Assembly (NCBI GenBank): GCA_947497185.1
Contig: CANMFL010000010.1
Location: 1-64,000, forward strand
Length of the DNA stretch: 64,000 bases
Source: an uncultured Paracoccaceae bacterium
Lineage (GTDB): Bacteria; Pseudomonadota; Alphaproteobacteria; Rhodobacterales; Rhodobacteraceae
Direction of reading: 5' to 3'
The stretch's first letter is position 1. Each line of letters starts with the position of its first letter. A model generated the notes under the pieces. The model saw nothing but the letters and a program-made list of their open reading frames with translations. It was not told the DNA's origin and did no database searches. Shown here one piece after another: positions 43,857 to 53,740 of this stretch. Made by a program: the position numbers and the translations under genes.

Positions 43857-44441
43857 ATGGCTGACCGTTACCAAAATTTTAATGACCTCGCCTTAGAGCA
43901 GAAGGCGGACATCGATTACCGTATCAATAGCGAGGATCGCGGCACAGCCGTCGTGATCCTCGCACCGCACGGTGGCACCATCGAACCGGAAACGTCGGAG
44001 ATTGCGATTGAAATCGCGGGGTCGGACCTGACGTTCTACACCTTTGAGGCGTTGCGCACTGGGGCGCACGGCGATTTCCACATCACGTCGCATCGTTTTG
44101 ACGAACCTGTCGCAGTCAATCTCGTGGGCAGAGCTGTGACCTCTGTGGCGATCCACGGACGCAAGGACGACGGCAGCGATACGGTCTGGCTTGGTGGACG
44201 CGATACCGACCTGCGCGATGCCATCGGCGCATCGTTGATCGCCGCGGGCTTTGAGGCCGAACTGAACAAAACGCTGCCCGGCATCCATGAAACCAACATC
44301 TGCAATCGCACGCGCACTGGCAAAGGTGCGCAGCTTGAACTTCCCAGATCGCTACGACGTAAGCTCGCGAACGACGAAGCACTACTGAAATCGTTTTGCA
44401 CGGCGATACGCACTGCCATCCCCCTCGGCACTGCCGACTAA
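43857..44441 (+). CDS. YjqB/poly-gamma-glutamate hydrolase family protein
   Basis: This is a 194-aa zinc hydrolase of the PF05908 family, named after phage and Bacillus poly-gamma-glutamate hydrolases. LAPHGGTIEPETSEIA, HITSHRFDEP, VAIHGRKDDGSD and NICNRTRTGKGAQLELPRSLR are the key blocks with the likely metal ligands. Whether it cuts poly-gamma-glutamate here is unknown; many genomic members have no polymer. It has the same context as the class II amidotransferase. Confidence 0.88.
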   Translation: MADRYQNFNDLALEQKADIDYRINSEDRGTAVVILAPHGGTIEPETSEIAIEIAGSDLTFYTFEALRTGAHGDFHITSHRFDEPVAVNLVGRAVTSVAIHGRKDDGSDTVWLGGRDTDLRDAIGASLIAAGFEAELNKTLPGIHETNICNRTRTGKGAQLELPRSLRRKLANDEALLKSFCTAIRTAIPLGTAD

Positions 44442-44528
44442 CCACGCACCCTCCCCTCATAAGCGACAAATTGACCACATGAGATAAAGGTTAAAGACAC
44501 TGCCGGATTGAGAACGTATAGTGAACAA

Positions 44529-45763
44529 ATGGCCAAGCAAACACTCGATCAAAAACTAGCGATTCTCAGCGACGCGGCAAAATACGACGCCTCTTGCGCA
44601 TCTTCAGGCTCGACCAAACGCGACTCGCGCGATGGCAAGAGTTTGGGATCAAACGAAGGCAGCGGCATCTGTCACGCCTACGCCCCCGACGGGCGCTGCA
44701 TCAGTCTACTAAAAATCTTGATGACCAATTTTTGCATCTATGATTGCAGTTATTGCATCAATCGTGTGTCCTCGAATGTCACCCGTGCGCGGTTCAGCGT
44801 AGACGAAGTGGTCAAACTCACCATCGAATTCTATCGCCGCAATTACATCGAAGGGTTGTTTTTGTCGTCAGGCGTGATCCGTTCTCCGGATGCAACAATG
44901 TCCGATATGGTTCAAATCGCCCGAAAACTACGGCACGAAGAGAACTTTCGCGGCTATATCCACCTCAAAACGATCCCCGATGCGGCCCCTGAATTGATCG
45001 CCGAGGCAGGACTGCTCGCGGACCGTCTCTCTATCAACGTGGAACTCCCCACCGATGCCGCCGTGCAGCAATACGCGCCGGAAAAAAAGCCTGATCAAAT
45101 CCGCAAAGCGATGGCAGATGTGCGTCTGCGCAAGGATGCAGGCAAGGAAAAATCCTATACTGGCAAGCGTTCCCCGCGCTTTGCCCCTGCTGGTCAATCG
45201 ACCAAATGATCATCGGCGCTGACGGCTCGAACGACGCGACTGTACTGGGCCAATCGACGCGACTTTATTCCAGCTACAAGCTCAAACGCGTTTATTATTC
45301 TGCGTTTTCGCCGATCCCCGACAGTTCGTCCAAATTGCCGTTAATCAGCCCGCCCTTGCAACGCGAGCATCGGCTCTATCAGGCCGACTGGTTGCTGCGG
45401 TTCTACGATTTTCAACTCGACGAAATCACCTCTGTGACCACCGAAGGTAATCTCGATCTCGAAATTGATCCGAAGCTGGCATGGGCCTTGGTGCACCGCG
45501 AAATTTTTCCTCTCGACGTGAACCGCGCCAGTCGTGAAATGCTGTTGCGAGTACCCGGGTTCGGTGTGAAAACCGTATCTCGCATCCTGACGACAAGGCG
45601 TCACCGACTGCTGCGCTACGAGGATTTACAGCGCATGGGCGCATCGATGAAAAAGGCGAAAACGTTTATCACGGCAGGCGGCTGGTCCCCCGGAAGTTTA
45701 ATCGACAGCGTCAATCTACGCGCAAAGTTCACGCCGCCACCTGAGCAATTGGCGCTGTTTTGA
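44529..45763 (+). pseudogene. DNA modification/repair radical SAM protein, split by a one-base frameshift
   Basis: The product would be a radical-SAM protein of about 411 aa that is usually found next to a UDG-like protein. The N-terminal piece (44529-45209, 226 aa) has the cluster motif CIYDCSYC (CX3CX2C) and stops at TGA after QSTK. The C-terminal piece (45206-45763, 185 aa) begins at an ATG in the next frame, MIIGADG, and ends in a helix-hairpin-helix-type DNA-binding stretch. Intact relatives read QSTQMIVGADG across this join, so one C is missing in the run at 45202. Translation may still restart through the ATGA overlap. It is therefore a broken gene, a sequencing error or a coupled split gene. 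Confidence 0.8.
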
Positions 45764-47205
45764 TGCACCGCGCGACCATCCCGACGATCGGCGCTGACAT
45801 TGCGTGGCGAAACGCTGCACGCGATTTTCTAGCTGCGGGCATACCGCCAGATCAAATTCTCTGGGGGGCGCATGGATCAGCACCTGATTTATTTGGCGCA
45901 GAAGCTGCGATCACGCCCAGCGCGACAGCGACCGTTCCCCGCAGCTTTATCGCATTGGCGCAAACAGTTGTCTGGCACAGTGATCCCGAACGCTTCGCAC
46001 GCCTCTACGCATTTCTCTGGCGCGTAAAGGATGCGCCGCATCTAATGACGGATCGCGGTGACGCGGACCTGTCGCGCTTGCGCCAGATGGAAAAAAACGT
46101 GCGCCGCTGCCAACACAAAATGAAAGCCTTCGTTCGCTTCCGCGAGATCGGTCCGCCTGACGCAACCCGCCGTTCCTTCGCCGCATGGTTCGAGCCGACA
46201 CACCACACCATCGAACCGACATCCAGCTTCTTTGTGCGACGGTTTGCAGACATGGATTGGCGCATTCTCACACCGGACGTGTCAGCGATTTTCGAAAATG
46301 GTACGCTGAGCTTTCAGGAAGGGCACATAAAGCCAGCCCTGCCCGATGATGCGAGCGAGCAGCTTTGGATCACCTATTTCCGCAACATCTTTAATCCAAC
46401 CCGTCTCAAGGTCTCGGCTATGCAGTCCGAGATGCCTAAGAAGTACTGGAAAAACATGCCAGAGGCCGCGTCGATCCCTGACATGATTGCAAATGCGCCA
46501 GCGCGTGCGTTGGCGATGGCGCAGGCAGCCCCCTCGTTGCCACCTGCCCGCATGGCGCAGGTTCAGGCGCAGCTTGCGACGTGCCAATCAGCGTGGGACG
46601 GTCCGAAAGGCACCCTGCCCGCCGCGATTTCCGCCTGTACACGGTGCCCCTTGCACCAGACAGCAACTCAAGCGGTCGCGGGCGAAGGACCAGCGGATGC
46701 TGATCTGATGATTGTCGGTGAACAACCCGGCGATATGGAAGACCTAAGCGGCAAACCTTTTGTCGGCCCCGCAGGTCAGTTGTTTGACCGTGTCGCGGGC
46801 GAGGCCGGACTGGACCGAAATCAGGCTTTTGTCACCAATGCCGTTAAGCACTTTAAATTCACAGCACGCGGTAAACGACGGCTTCATCAGCGCCCCAATA
46901 CATCAGAAATCCAACATTGCCGCTGGTGGCTCGACGCCGAAATCACGCAGGTCAAACCAAAGCTGATCCTTGCAATGGGAGCCACCGCTGCACAAAGCCT
47001 AACAGGCAGCGGTGAGGGCATCACCCGTCGCCGCGGCACGATAGAGCATAGCCTGACGAATACGCCTGTTCTGATCACGTTGCACCCATCCTATCTACTG
47101 CGTGTGCGCGATCCCAAAACGCAGCAACAAGCGCACAGCGAGTTTCAACAAGATCTGCAAACCGCAGTTCACTTTCTAAGTGACAACAAAGCGCAAGCAG
47201 AATGA
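45763..47205 (+). CDS. UdgX-type uracil-DNA binding/glycosylase with N-terminal DUF4130
   Basis: This 480-aa protein combines two parts. Residues about 1-240 match the DUF4130 DNA-metabolism domain that accompanies radical-SAM proteins (MEKNVRRCQHKMKAFVRFRE). The C-terminal 200 residues are a UDG: CTRCPLHQTAT, GEQPGDMEDLSGKPFVGPAGQLFDR, NAVKHFKF, then KRRLHQRP and LHPSYLL. The R-R-x-H loop is the mark of UdgX, whose His forms a covalent bond with uracil-containing DNA. The ATG at 45763 overlaps the radical-SAM stop as TGATG. Confidence 0.9.
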   Translation: MHRATIPTIGADIAWRNAARDFLAAGIPPDQILWGAHGSAPDLFGAEAAITPSATATVPRSFIALAQTVVWHSDPERFARLYAFLWRVKDAPHLMTDRGDADLSRLRQMEKNVRRCQHKMKAFVRFREIGPPDATRRSFAAWFEPTHHTIEPTSSFFVRRFADMDWRILTPDVSAIFENGTLSFQEGHIKPALPDDASEQLWITYFRNIFNPTRLKVSAMQSEMPKKYWKNMPEAASIPDMIANAPARALAMAQAAPSLPPARMAQVQAQLATCQSAWDGPKGTLPAAISACTRCPLHQTATQAVAGEGPADADLMIVGEQPGDMEDLSGKPFVGPAGQLFDRVAGEAGLDRNQAFVTNAVKHFKFTARGKRRLHQRPNTSEIQHCRWWLDAEITQVKPKLILAMGATAAQSLTGSGEGITRRRGTIEHSLTNTPVLITLHPSYLLRVRDPKTQQQAHSEFQQDLQTAVHFLSDNKAQAE

Positions 47206-47364
47206 TCACCCGCTAGACGCAATATCTAACGACCCTTTCGGAAAACACTTGAGGCATGAACTCGCCTACAGGGTGTGCGGGGTGGTTCATCCAACGGAAC
47301 CTCCACACGGCTACAATGGTTAACCATGCAGAGACTAAGCAAACCTAAACCAAGGAGTTGAAAG

Positions 47365-47661
47365 ATGGACCATTCCAAACACCCCCGCCTCGAAGCGACC
47401 GAGTTGAACGCACTGAACCTCGAAGGTGCTACCATTTACGGCCCCGACGACGAAACCATCGGTGACGTTTCCCACCTTCACGGCGAAGGACCGTCAACGC
47501 AAGTCGTGGTGGACGCGGGCGGCTTCCTTGGCATCGGATCAAAACGTGTAGGCTTAGACATCGGCCGATTAGACTTCATGCGCGACGCATCGGGCACCGT
47601 CCACGCGACAACAGACCTCACAAAAGACGAAGTGAAAGCCCTGCCTGAGCATCGCGATTGA
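47365..47661 (+). CDS. PRC-barrel domain protein
   Basis: This is a 98-aa soluble protein with one PRC-barrel (LNLEGATIYGPDDETIGDVSHL and FLGIGSKRVGLDIGRLDF) as seen in RimM and stress-related small proteins. AAGGAG lies at good spacing before the ATG. The function is unknown; relatives are often stress-induced. It is the only gene in its unit and ends at a strong terminator. Confidence 0.85.
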   Translation: MDHSKHPRLEATELNALNLEGATIYGPDDETIGDVSHLHGEGPSTQVVVDAGGFLGIGSKRVGLDIGRLDFMRDASGTVHATTDLTKDEVKALPEHRD

Positions 47662-47719
47662 TAAAAGTTGGTGGCTCAGGTCCGCGCTAAAGCCACCAAT
47701 AGGTCGCAATGGAAATTGA

Positions 47720-47749
47720 AAAGGCCCGATCAGATATGATCGGGCCTTT
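47720..47749. terminator. Bidirectional terminator
   Basis: A perfect 13-bp stem, AAAGGCCCGATCA with its complement, around GATA. A-rich on the left and T-rich on the right. It lies between the convergent PRC-barrel and old yellow enzyme genes. Confidence 0.9.
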
Positions 47750-47788
47750 ATCTATGTGGCTTCTCAAGAATTTACAGCTATCGCCACA

Positions 47789-48877
47789 CTACCGATCAAG
47801 GAACGGGTAGTCAGTATACCCCTTCTCATCACCTCCATAAAAGGTTGCCTGACGCGGCTTATTCATCTCTGCACCCACGCGCATACGCTCTGGCAAATCG
47901 GGGTTGGCGATAAACGGGCGGCCAAAACTGATAGCGTCAGCACGCCCATCGGTAATCGCGTTGACCGCTGTGTCAGCGTCATATCCACCATTTCCAATGA
48001 AAAAGCCTGTGTAGTGTTCGCGCAGCCGCGCCAACAGCTTGGCGTCGTCTTCATCGCCGCCGCCTCCAGGAAAGCCCTCGACGACGTGTAGATACGCCAA
48101 CTTGCGTGCGTCGAGCATTTTGTAAACTTCAGTAAACAGCCCTTCGACATCGCTATCCGAAATATCACCCGCCTGTCCGAGCGGCGACAGTCGCACGCCG
48201 ATACGACCCTTGGACCAAACGGCTTCAACGGCATCTAGAACTTCGCCCAGCAGCCGCATTCTGTTCTCGACCGTACCGCCATATTCATCGTCGCGGGTAT
48301 TCACCCCATCTTGCAAAAACTGGTCTAGCAAATAGCCGTTAGCTGAATGCACTTCGATCCCGTCGAAACCCGCTTCTTTAGCGCACTTGGCGGCATGGAC
48401 GTAATCTTGGATCGTTTGCTTGATCCCCTCTGCCGTCAACGCCTCTGGCTTGGAAACCGCTTCAAAACCGTTGGCAGTGAACGTCTGGGCATCGGCCTTT
48501 AAGTCGGACGACGACACCGGCGATTGACCCTCAGGCAAAAGCGACACATGGCTGATACGGCCAACGTGCCAGAGTTGGCAAAAGATACGCCCGCCGCCCG
48601 CATGAACGGCATCTGTGATCTTGCGCCAACCCGCGACGTGGTCATCGGTATAGATACCCGGCGTGTCGAGGTATCCCTTGGCGATATCGCTGATCTGCGT
48701 CGCCTCGGAAAAGATCAGGCCAGCCGACGACCGCTGGTGATAATAGATCTGTGCCATGTCTTTCGGTGTCCCGTCCGACTGCGCACGGTTGCGCGTCAGC
48801 GGGGCCATCAAAACGCGGTTGGGCAGATCTAGATCACCCACTTTGGCGGGCGTGAAAAGGTTAGTTGTGTCAGTCAT
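47789..48877 (-). CDS. Old yellow enzyme family NADH:flavin oxidoreductase
   Basis: This is a 362-aa FMN enzyme of the OYE/NemA class that reduces activated alkenes. The barrel has LPNRVLMAPLTRNRA, QLWHVGRISH and the substrate-binding pair in EVHSANGYLLDQFL. The C-terminal phosphate site reads ISFGRPFIANPDLPER. The true substrate is not known. It is 53 nt after the dehydrogenase gene. Confidence 0.93.
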   Translation of the reverse strand: MTDTTNLFTPAKVGDLDLPNRVLMAPLTRNRAQSDGTPKDMAQIYYHQRSSAGLIFSEATQISDIAKGYLDTPGIYTDDHVAGWRKITDAVHAGGGRIFCQLWHVGRISHVSLLPEGQSPVSSSDLKADAQTFTANGFEAVSKPEALTAEGIKQTIQDYVHAAKCAKEAGFDGIEVHSANGYLLDQFLQDGVNTRDDEYGGTVENRMRLLGEVLDAVEAVWSKGRIGVRLSPLGQAGDISDSDVEGLFTEVYKMLDARKLAYLHVVEGFPGGGGDEDDAKLLARLREHYTGFFIGNGGYDADTAVNAITDGRADAISFGRPFIANPDLPERMRVGAEMNKPRQATFYGGDEKGYTDYPFLDR

Positions 48878-48930
48878 TATAAACTCAGTTCTTGTGTGTT
48901 TGTTTTCATATTCGCGCGGAAGCGAAAGCG

Positions 48931-50307
48931 TTAAGGCAAATAGATTGCCTTAGCGTTCGTGAACTCTTTCATCCCGAACCCACCATGTTCGCGGCCAAAC
49001 CCAGAATTCTTAACGCCGCCGAACGGCATATTGGGATCAGCTGCACCAAACGAATTGATGCGGATCATGCCAGTATCAAAGTGGTCACGTGCCAGCTTGA
49101 TCGCCTTTTCTTCGTCCTTAGTGAAAATACCACCGCCGAGGCCATAGCGGCTGTCGTTGGCAATTCTCATTGCATCCCCGTCATCCTTCGCACGAATGAT
49201 CGACGCTACCGGACCGAACAATTCGTCATCATAAGCAGGCATGCCCGGCGTTACATCCGACAAAACGGTCGCCGGGTAGTATTGGCCCGTCTCATCTTTC
49301 GGATCGCCACCACACAACAGCTTGGCCCCTGCCTGGATGCTTTCTTTGACTTGCGTGTCGATAGTATCGAACTGGCCTTCGCTCGAAAGCGGCCCGAGTT
49401 GGGTCTCGTCCTTCGTCGGGTCGCCCATCTTGATCGCTTCCATTTGCGACACAAATTCGGTGACGAAAGCATCGTACACGGCATCAGTCACAACAAACCG
49501 CTTGGCAGACACGCAGGTTTCACCGTTATTATACAGCCGCCCCTGCACGCAGGTTTTCACCGCCAGCGCAATGTCCGCATCCTCCAAGATCAGATAAGCA
49601 TCGTTAGAGCCCAGCTCTAGAACCGTTTTCTTCAAATGCTTCGTCGCGACCTGACCGATGTGACGCCCCGCCTTGTCGCTGCCCGTCATGGTTACGCCGC
49701 GAACATGTTCGTGCGCGATAACCTCGTCCGACGTGTCGTGATCAATGATGATCACCTCGAACAAACCCTTGGGCAGGCCAGCTTCGTCGCAAATATCTTT
49801 CAACTTCAGCCCACTACCCGTGCAGATTTCGGCATGCTTCAGCACCACAGAGTTGCCCGCCATCAAGTTCGCAGCAAGCACACGCACAGGCTGGTAAATC
49901 GGAAAATTCCACGGTTGGATGCTGTAAATCACGCCAATCGGACAATGCGCGACGATACCGCGTTTTTCGCCACCGGCATGTTTGCGTTCTTCATCAGCCA
50001 GCATCTCAGGGCCATGTTCAGCGGTGTACTCGAAAATTTGGGCGCATAACTCTACTTCCGTCAAACCGTCCCGCAGCAGCTTGCCGACTTCCTTAGTCAT
50101 TAATTCTGCCAAGGCATCCGCATTCGACCGCAGTCCCTTTGCAATGTCGCGCAGAAATGGTGCGCGTTCCTCGTGTGATTTCATTCGCCAATCCAAAAAT
50201 GCAGCATGCGATGCGTCGATCTTGTCGAACGCCTGCTCTTTGCTCATTACATCGTAATCGGCAATTTTCTCATCGGTGGCGGGGTTGATCGTGCTAATCT
50301 GGGACAT
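48931..50307 (-). CDS. Succinate-semialdehyde-type aldehyde dehydrogenase
   Basis: This is a 458-aa NAD(P)-dependent aldehyde dehydrogenase. The catalytic Cys is in LYNNGETCVSAKR, and the Glu in VLELGSNDAY. MPFGGVKNSGFGREHG closes the protein. The overall form resembles succinate-semialdehyde dehydrogenases (Sad/GabD-like), but other small aldehydes are possible. It probably forms one unit with the OYE gene downstream. Confidence 0.88.
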   Translation of the reverse strand: MSQISTINPATDEKIADYDVMSKEQAFDKIDASHAAFLDWRMKSHEERAPFLRDIAKGLRSNADALAELMTKEVGKLLRDGLTEVELCAQIFEYTAEHGPEMLADEERKHAGGEKRGIVAHCPIGVIYSIQPWNFPIYQPVRVLAANLMAGNSVVLKHAEICTGSGLKLKDICDEAGLPKGLFEVIIIDHDTSDEVIAHEHVRGVTMTGSDKAGRHIGQVATKHLKKTVLELGSNDAYLILEDADIALAVKTCVQGRLYNNGETCVSAKRFVVTDAVYDAFVTEFVSQMEAIKMGDPTKDETQLGPLSSEGQFDTIDTQVKESIQAGAKLLCGGDPKDETGQYYPATVLSDVTPGMPAYDDELFGPVASIIRAKDDGDAMRIANDSRYGLGGGIFTKDEEKAIKLARDHFDTGMIRINSFGAADPNMPFGGVKNSGFGREHGGFGMKEFTNAKAIYLP

Positions 50308-50552
50308 TGTTACCCTTTCAAGGCTCGTGTGGGTTTTGGCATCTGAAACCGTAGATCGTAGCCGCAGCAGATCGCTCAGTTTCGTACCACTCGCTTACAA
50401 ACCCATCCGGTCCGACACTCGTTCCATCGCACGCTTCGCTTTCCCACATATCGCGATCACTAAATTGAGAGGCTCCGCGCACACCTTCGAAAAGACTAGC
50501 ATCGCCAAGTTCGTCCGCCCTGTGCTATCGTGCTATGAAATACGGAGTAAAA

Positions 50553-51968
50553 ATGATTTCAAACGACCACGGCGACCTGAAACAGCGGTTTGATATTTCC
50601 GCATTCATGGATGCGATGCAGGACGAGGTGGCGATCCTTGACAGCACTGGCGTAATCGTCGCGACTAACAAGGCGTGGCAAACTTTCAGCGCTGAAAACG
50701 GCGGCGACGTGACGACGTCTTATGTCGGCGCGAACTATCTGGACATCTGCCGCAGCGCGGAAGGCCCGTCGAGCGCCGAAGCGACGATCATCCCCGACGG
50801 ATGTGCCGCAACGCTGCGCACTGGAAAACAGTTCAGATGCGAATATCCCTGCGATAGCCCAACGGTCAAACGCTGGTTTGAATTAACCGTGAATAGGCTC
50901 GCCCAAGATGGCGACTATTACCTGCTCTTGCAGCACCGCAACATCACAATCCGGCACATCGAACGGACCGAGATCGAACAAGCTTTCATCAATTCGAATG
51001 CGATGGTAGCGCTCGTGGCGACCACGTCCGATCCGATCCTCAGCTTTGACCTCGACGGTAAAATCACGACCTGGAATGGCGCGGCGGAACGGATGTACGG
51101 CTACAGTTCCGACGAAGCGCTGGGGCAGTCCGTTGAACTTTTGTATCCGAACAATTGGCCAAAGCCCGTAACACATTACCGCGACGAAGTGCTCGCGGGA
51201 CGGCTGGAAAGCTTCGAAGCGACGCGCGTTGCCAAGGATGGAACACAACACGAAGTATGGATCAGCTGCGCCCCGATCCGCAGTTCGGACGGCGATATCG
51301 TCGCGATTTCCAACATCCACCGCGACATCACAGACGTTCGCAATGCCGAAAAATCCCGTGACTTGATCGCGCACGAAGTCATCCACCGCGCCAAGAACAT
51401 GTTAAGTATCGTGGTCGCCATTCAACGCCAGACCGCTCGGGCCGAAACGACCGTCGAAGGCTTCAAAAGCAGTTTCGAGGCGCGTCTACAGTCACTTTCA
51501 AGATCGACTGATCTGCTTGTCAGGAATGCGTGGACCAGTGTTGGCTTGACGGACTTGGTGAACGGGCAGCTCGAACCGTTCGTGGACCCTTGTGAAAATT
51601 CGTATTCCACCTCTGGCCCAGCGCTAAAACTACCGCCGCAAAGCGTTCAGGCCGTCGGAATGGCGCTGCATGAACTCGCGACCAATTCGGCCAAACACGG
51701 CGCACTGATGCAGCGTAGCGGTCAAATCAGCATCGATTGGAAGGTCATCGACGGCGCAACTGGCCCGTTGCTGCAACTGTGCTGGCACGAGACCGATATT
51801 ACGATCAGCCAGCAGCCAGAACGCAAAGGATTTGGCGGCAAAGTCTTAACATCACTCGCACCCACAATGATCGGGGCGGATTCGACTTATGACGTCGGAG
51901 AGCGCGAGATCAGATGGACGATTGCCATCCCTAGCGAGCACTTCAAACTGGATGCGCAATGCGGCTGA
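50553..51968 (+). CDS. PAS-domain sensor histidine kinase (HWE family)
   Basis: This is a 471-aa soluble sensor kinase. It has an N-terminal PAS-like region (about 15-130), a clear PAS domain with PAC (about 145-280; DPILSFDLDGKITTWNGAAERMYGY), and a HWE kinase core. The H-box reads IHRAKNMLSIVVAIQRQTAR, the N-box ALHELATNSAKHGALMQRSG, and CWHET gives the W-x-E. I chose the ATG at 50553 because GGAG is six bases upstream. No receiver or response regulator is encoded beside it. Confidence 0.88.
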   Translation: MISNDHGDLKQRFDISAFMDAMQDEVAILDSTGVIVATNKAWQTFSAENGGDVTTSYVGANYLDICRSAEGPSSAEATIIPDGCAATLRTGKQFRCEYPCDSPTVKRWFELTVNRLAQDGDYYLLLQHRNITIRHIERTEIEQAFINSNAMVALVATTSDPILSFDLDGKITTWNGAAERMYGYSSDEALGQSVELLYPNNWPKPVTHYRDEVLAGRLESFEATRVAKDGTQHEVWISCAPIRSSDGDIVAISNIHRDITDVRNAEKSRDLIAHEVIHRAKNMLSIVVAIQRQTARAETTVEGFKSSFEARLQSLSRSTDLLVRNAWTSVGLTDLVNGQLEPFVDPCENSYSTSGPALKLPPQSVQAVGMALHELATNSAKHGALMQRSGQISIDWKVIDGATGPLLQLCWHETDITISQQPERKGFGGKVLTSLAPTMIGADSTYDVGEREIRWTIAIPSEHFKLDAQCG

Positions 51969-52021
51969 CGCCGTTGGTTGGTGCGTCCCTATGTGTCGAT
52001 AGCCGCACTTAGCGCGGTAAT

Positions 52022-52567
52022 TTATGTACCGCTTTTCCATTCCACGGGCGTCACGTAAACGATGCTGTCATCAACACTGACCATTACATCACCTTCTTGA
52101 ATATTGATCTGAAGCTTCATCGCGCGATTAGCCATTTTCGCCAGCGCGCTCGTGTCGTTCTCGGATAAATTGACAACATGAAGATTGTCAAAACGCGTGG
52201 TGCTATTCTTGATCTTATCCCACCACATATCGGCAGTCCTACCGCCGTAAGGATAGATAACCACCTTGTTGGCTTTCCCGCAGGATTGGCGCACTACCTT
52301 CTCGCTGGGCAAGCCCAAGGCGACCCACAGTTCCAGCTCGCCACTCAGACTTTTCTGCCAAATATCCGGTTCATCGTCTGTTGAAAGTCCCTTGGTCATT
52401 TCCAGATGGTCATGAGCATTCAAGGCAAAAGCAAGAATCCGCACCATCAGACGTTCATCCGTCTCAGAAGGATGTTTCGCGACGGTCAGCTTATGGGTCT
52501 CGTAATAATGCCGATCCATGTCAGAGACTGACAGTTCAACTTTATAAATGGTTGATTTTTGCGCCAT
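52022..52567 (-). CDS. YaeQ family protein
   Basis: This is a 181-aa protein of the YaeQ family, which has a nuclease-like fold and unclear function. IYKVELSVSDMDRHYYETHKLTVAKHPSETDERLMVRILAFAL, GKANKVVIYPYG and GDVMVSVDDSIVYV are typical pieces. It stands alone between the kinase and the ugp operon. Confidence 0.93.
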   Translation of the reverse strand: MAQKSTIYKVELSVSDMDRHYYETHKLTVAKHPSETDERLMVRILAFALNAHDHLEMTKGLSTDDEPDIWQKSLSGELELWVALGLPSEKVVRQSCGKANKVVIYPYGGRTADMWWDKIKNSTTRFDNLHVVNLSENDTSALAKMANRAMKLQINIQEGDVMVSVDDSIVYVTPVEWKSGT

Positions 52568-52684
52568 GATTTGTCCCGAACCTTCAAGATTGGGATGCCT
52601 ACTGCGTTTGACGAGCGTGTGAAAGCGGATAACGCCGCATGGGTGTTGCCCCTTATCTGGCAGTCCAACCCCAGCAAAGCCTAA

Positions 52685-53734
52685 TCACTCCAGTCGCAAC
52701 TCGCTTTTGGGATCGAAGAAATGCAAGTGCTGCGGATCAATCCCGAACCGCACAACATCACCCGATGCCGCATGATGCACACCGGGTAGGCTAATCGTAA
52801 ACGCATCACGGCGGCCTGTAATGCGCCCATGCAACAGCGTGTTCGCCCCCAAAGGTTCACCCATTTGAACGGTCATCGATAACGGCCCATTCGGGTCAGC
52901 AATGATATGTTCAGGCCGGATACCAACCGTTACTTTACCAGTGTGCTTCGTATGCGTGGGCACTTGTGCGTCACCAATTGTCAGACCGCTGGCGTTGATT
53001 TCGCCGTCCAATACATTCATCGACGGACTGCCGATGAACTGTGCGGCGAACAGGGTTTCAGGACGCTCGTAGACTTCAAGCGGTGTACCGATCTGCTCTG
53101 CCCGCCCTGCGTTCATCACGATCATACGGTCGGCCATGGTCATCGCTTCGACTTGGTCGTGTGTCACATAAAGCGACGTGATCCCAAGACGATGTTGAAG
53201 GTCGCGGATTTCCAGACGCATCTGCACACGCAGTTTCGCATCCAGATTGGATAATGGTTCATCAAACAAAAACACCGCAGGTTCGCGGACAATCGCACGA
53301 CCCATTGCAACCCGTTGTCGCTGCCCACCCGATAGGTCGCGCGGACGACGGTCGAGGTAATCCTCAAGTTGCAACAATTTGGCCGCAGCGCGTACCTTCT
53401 CATCAATCTCGGCCTTCGGCAATTTGGCGATTTTCAGCCCATATCCCATGTTTTGCCGCACAGACATATGCGGATAGAGGGCGTAATTCTGAAACACCAT
53501 GGCGATATCACGGTCCATCGGCTCTAGCTCGTTCACGCGCTTGTCGCCGATTTTAATTTCACCTTCAGACACGGATTCCAGCCCTGCAACCATGCGCAAC
53601 AGCGTAGACTTGCCGCAACCTGATGGGCCGACGATGACGATAAATTCACCGTCTTCAATCGCCGTGCTGACACCGTGGATGACTTCCGTCGACCCAAAAC
53701 GTTTCTTGATATTGGAAAGCTCTACAGTTGCCAT
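52685..53734 (-). CDS. ugpC: sn-Glycerol-3-phosphate-type ABC transporter ATPase
   Basis: This is a 349-aa ATPase of the UgpC/MalK class. Walker A is [11 protein letters not shown], the signature [14 protein letters not shown], Walker [18 protein letters not shown], and a C-terminal TOBE region follows. It is the last gene of ugpBAEC and six bases past ugpE. Confidence 0.9.
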   Translation of the reverse strand: MATVELSNIKKRFGSTEVIHGVSTAIEDGEFIVIVGPSGCGKSTLLRMVAGLESVSEGEIKIGDKRVNELEPMDRDIAMVFQNYALYPHMSVRQNMGYGLKIAKLPKAEIDEKVRAAAKLLQLEDYLDRRPRDLSGGQRQRVAMGRAIVREPAVFLFDEPLSNLDAKLRVQMRLEIRDLQHRLGITSLYVTHDQVEAMTMADRMIVMNAGRAEQIGTPLEVYERPETLFAAQFIGSPSMNVLDGEINASGLTIGDAQVPTHTKHTGKVTVGIRPEHIIADPNGPLSMTVQMGEPLGANTLLHGRITGRRDAFTISLPGVHHAASGDVVRFGIDPQHLHFFDPKSELRLE

Positions 53735-53740
53735 GATTGC

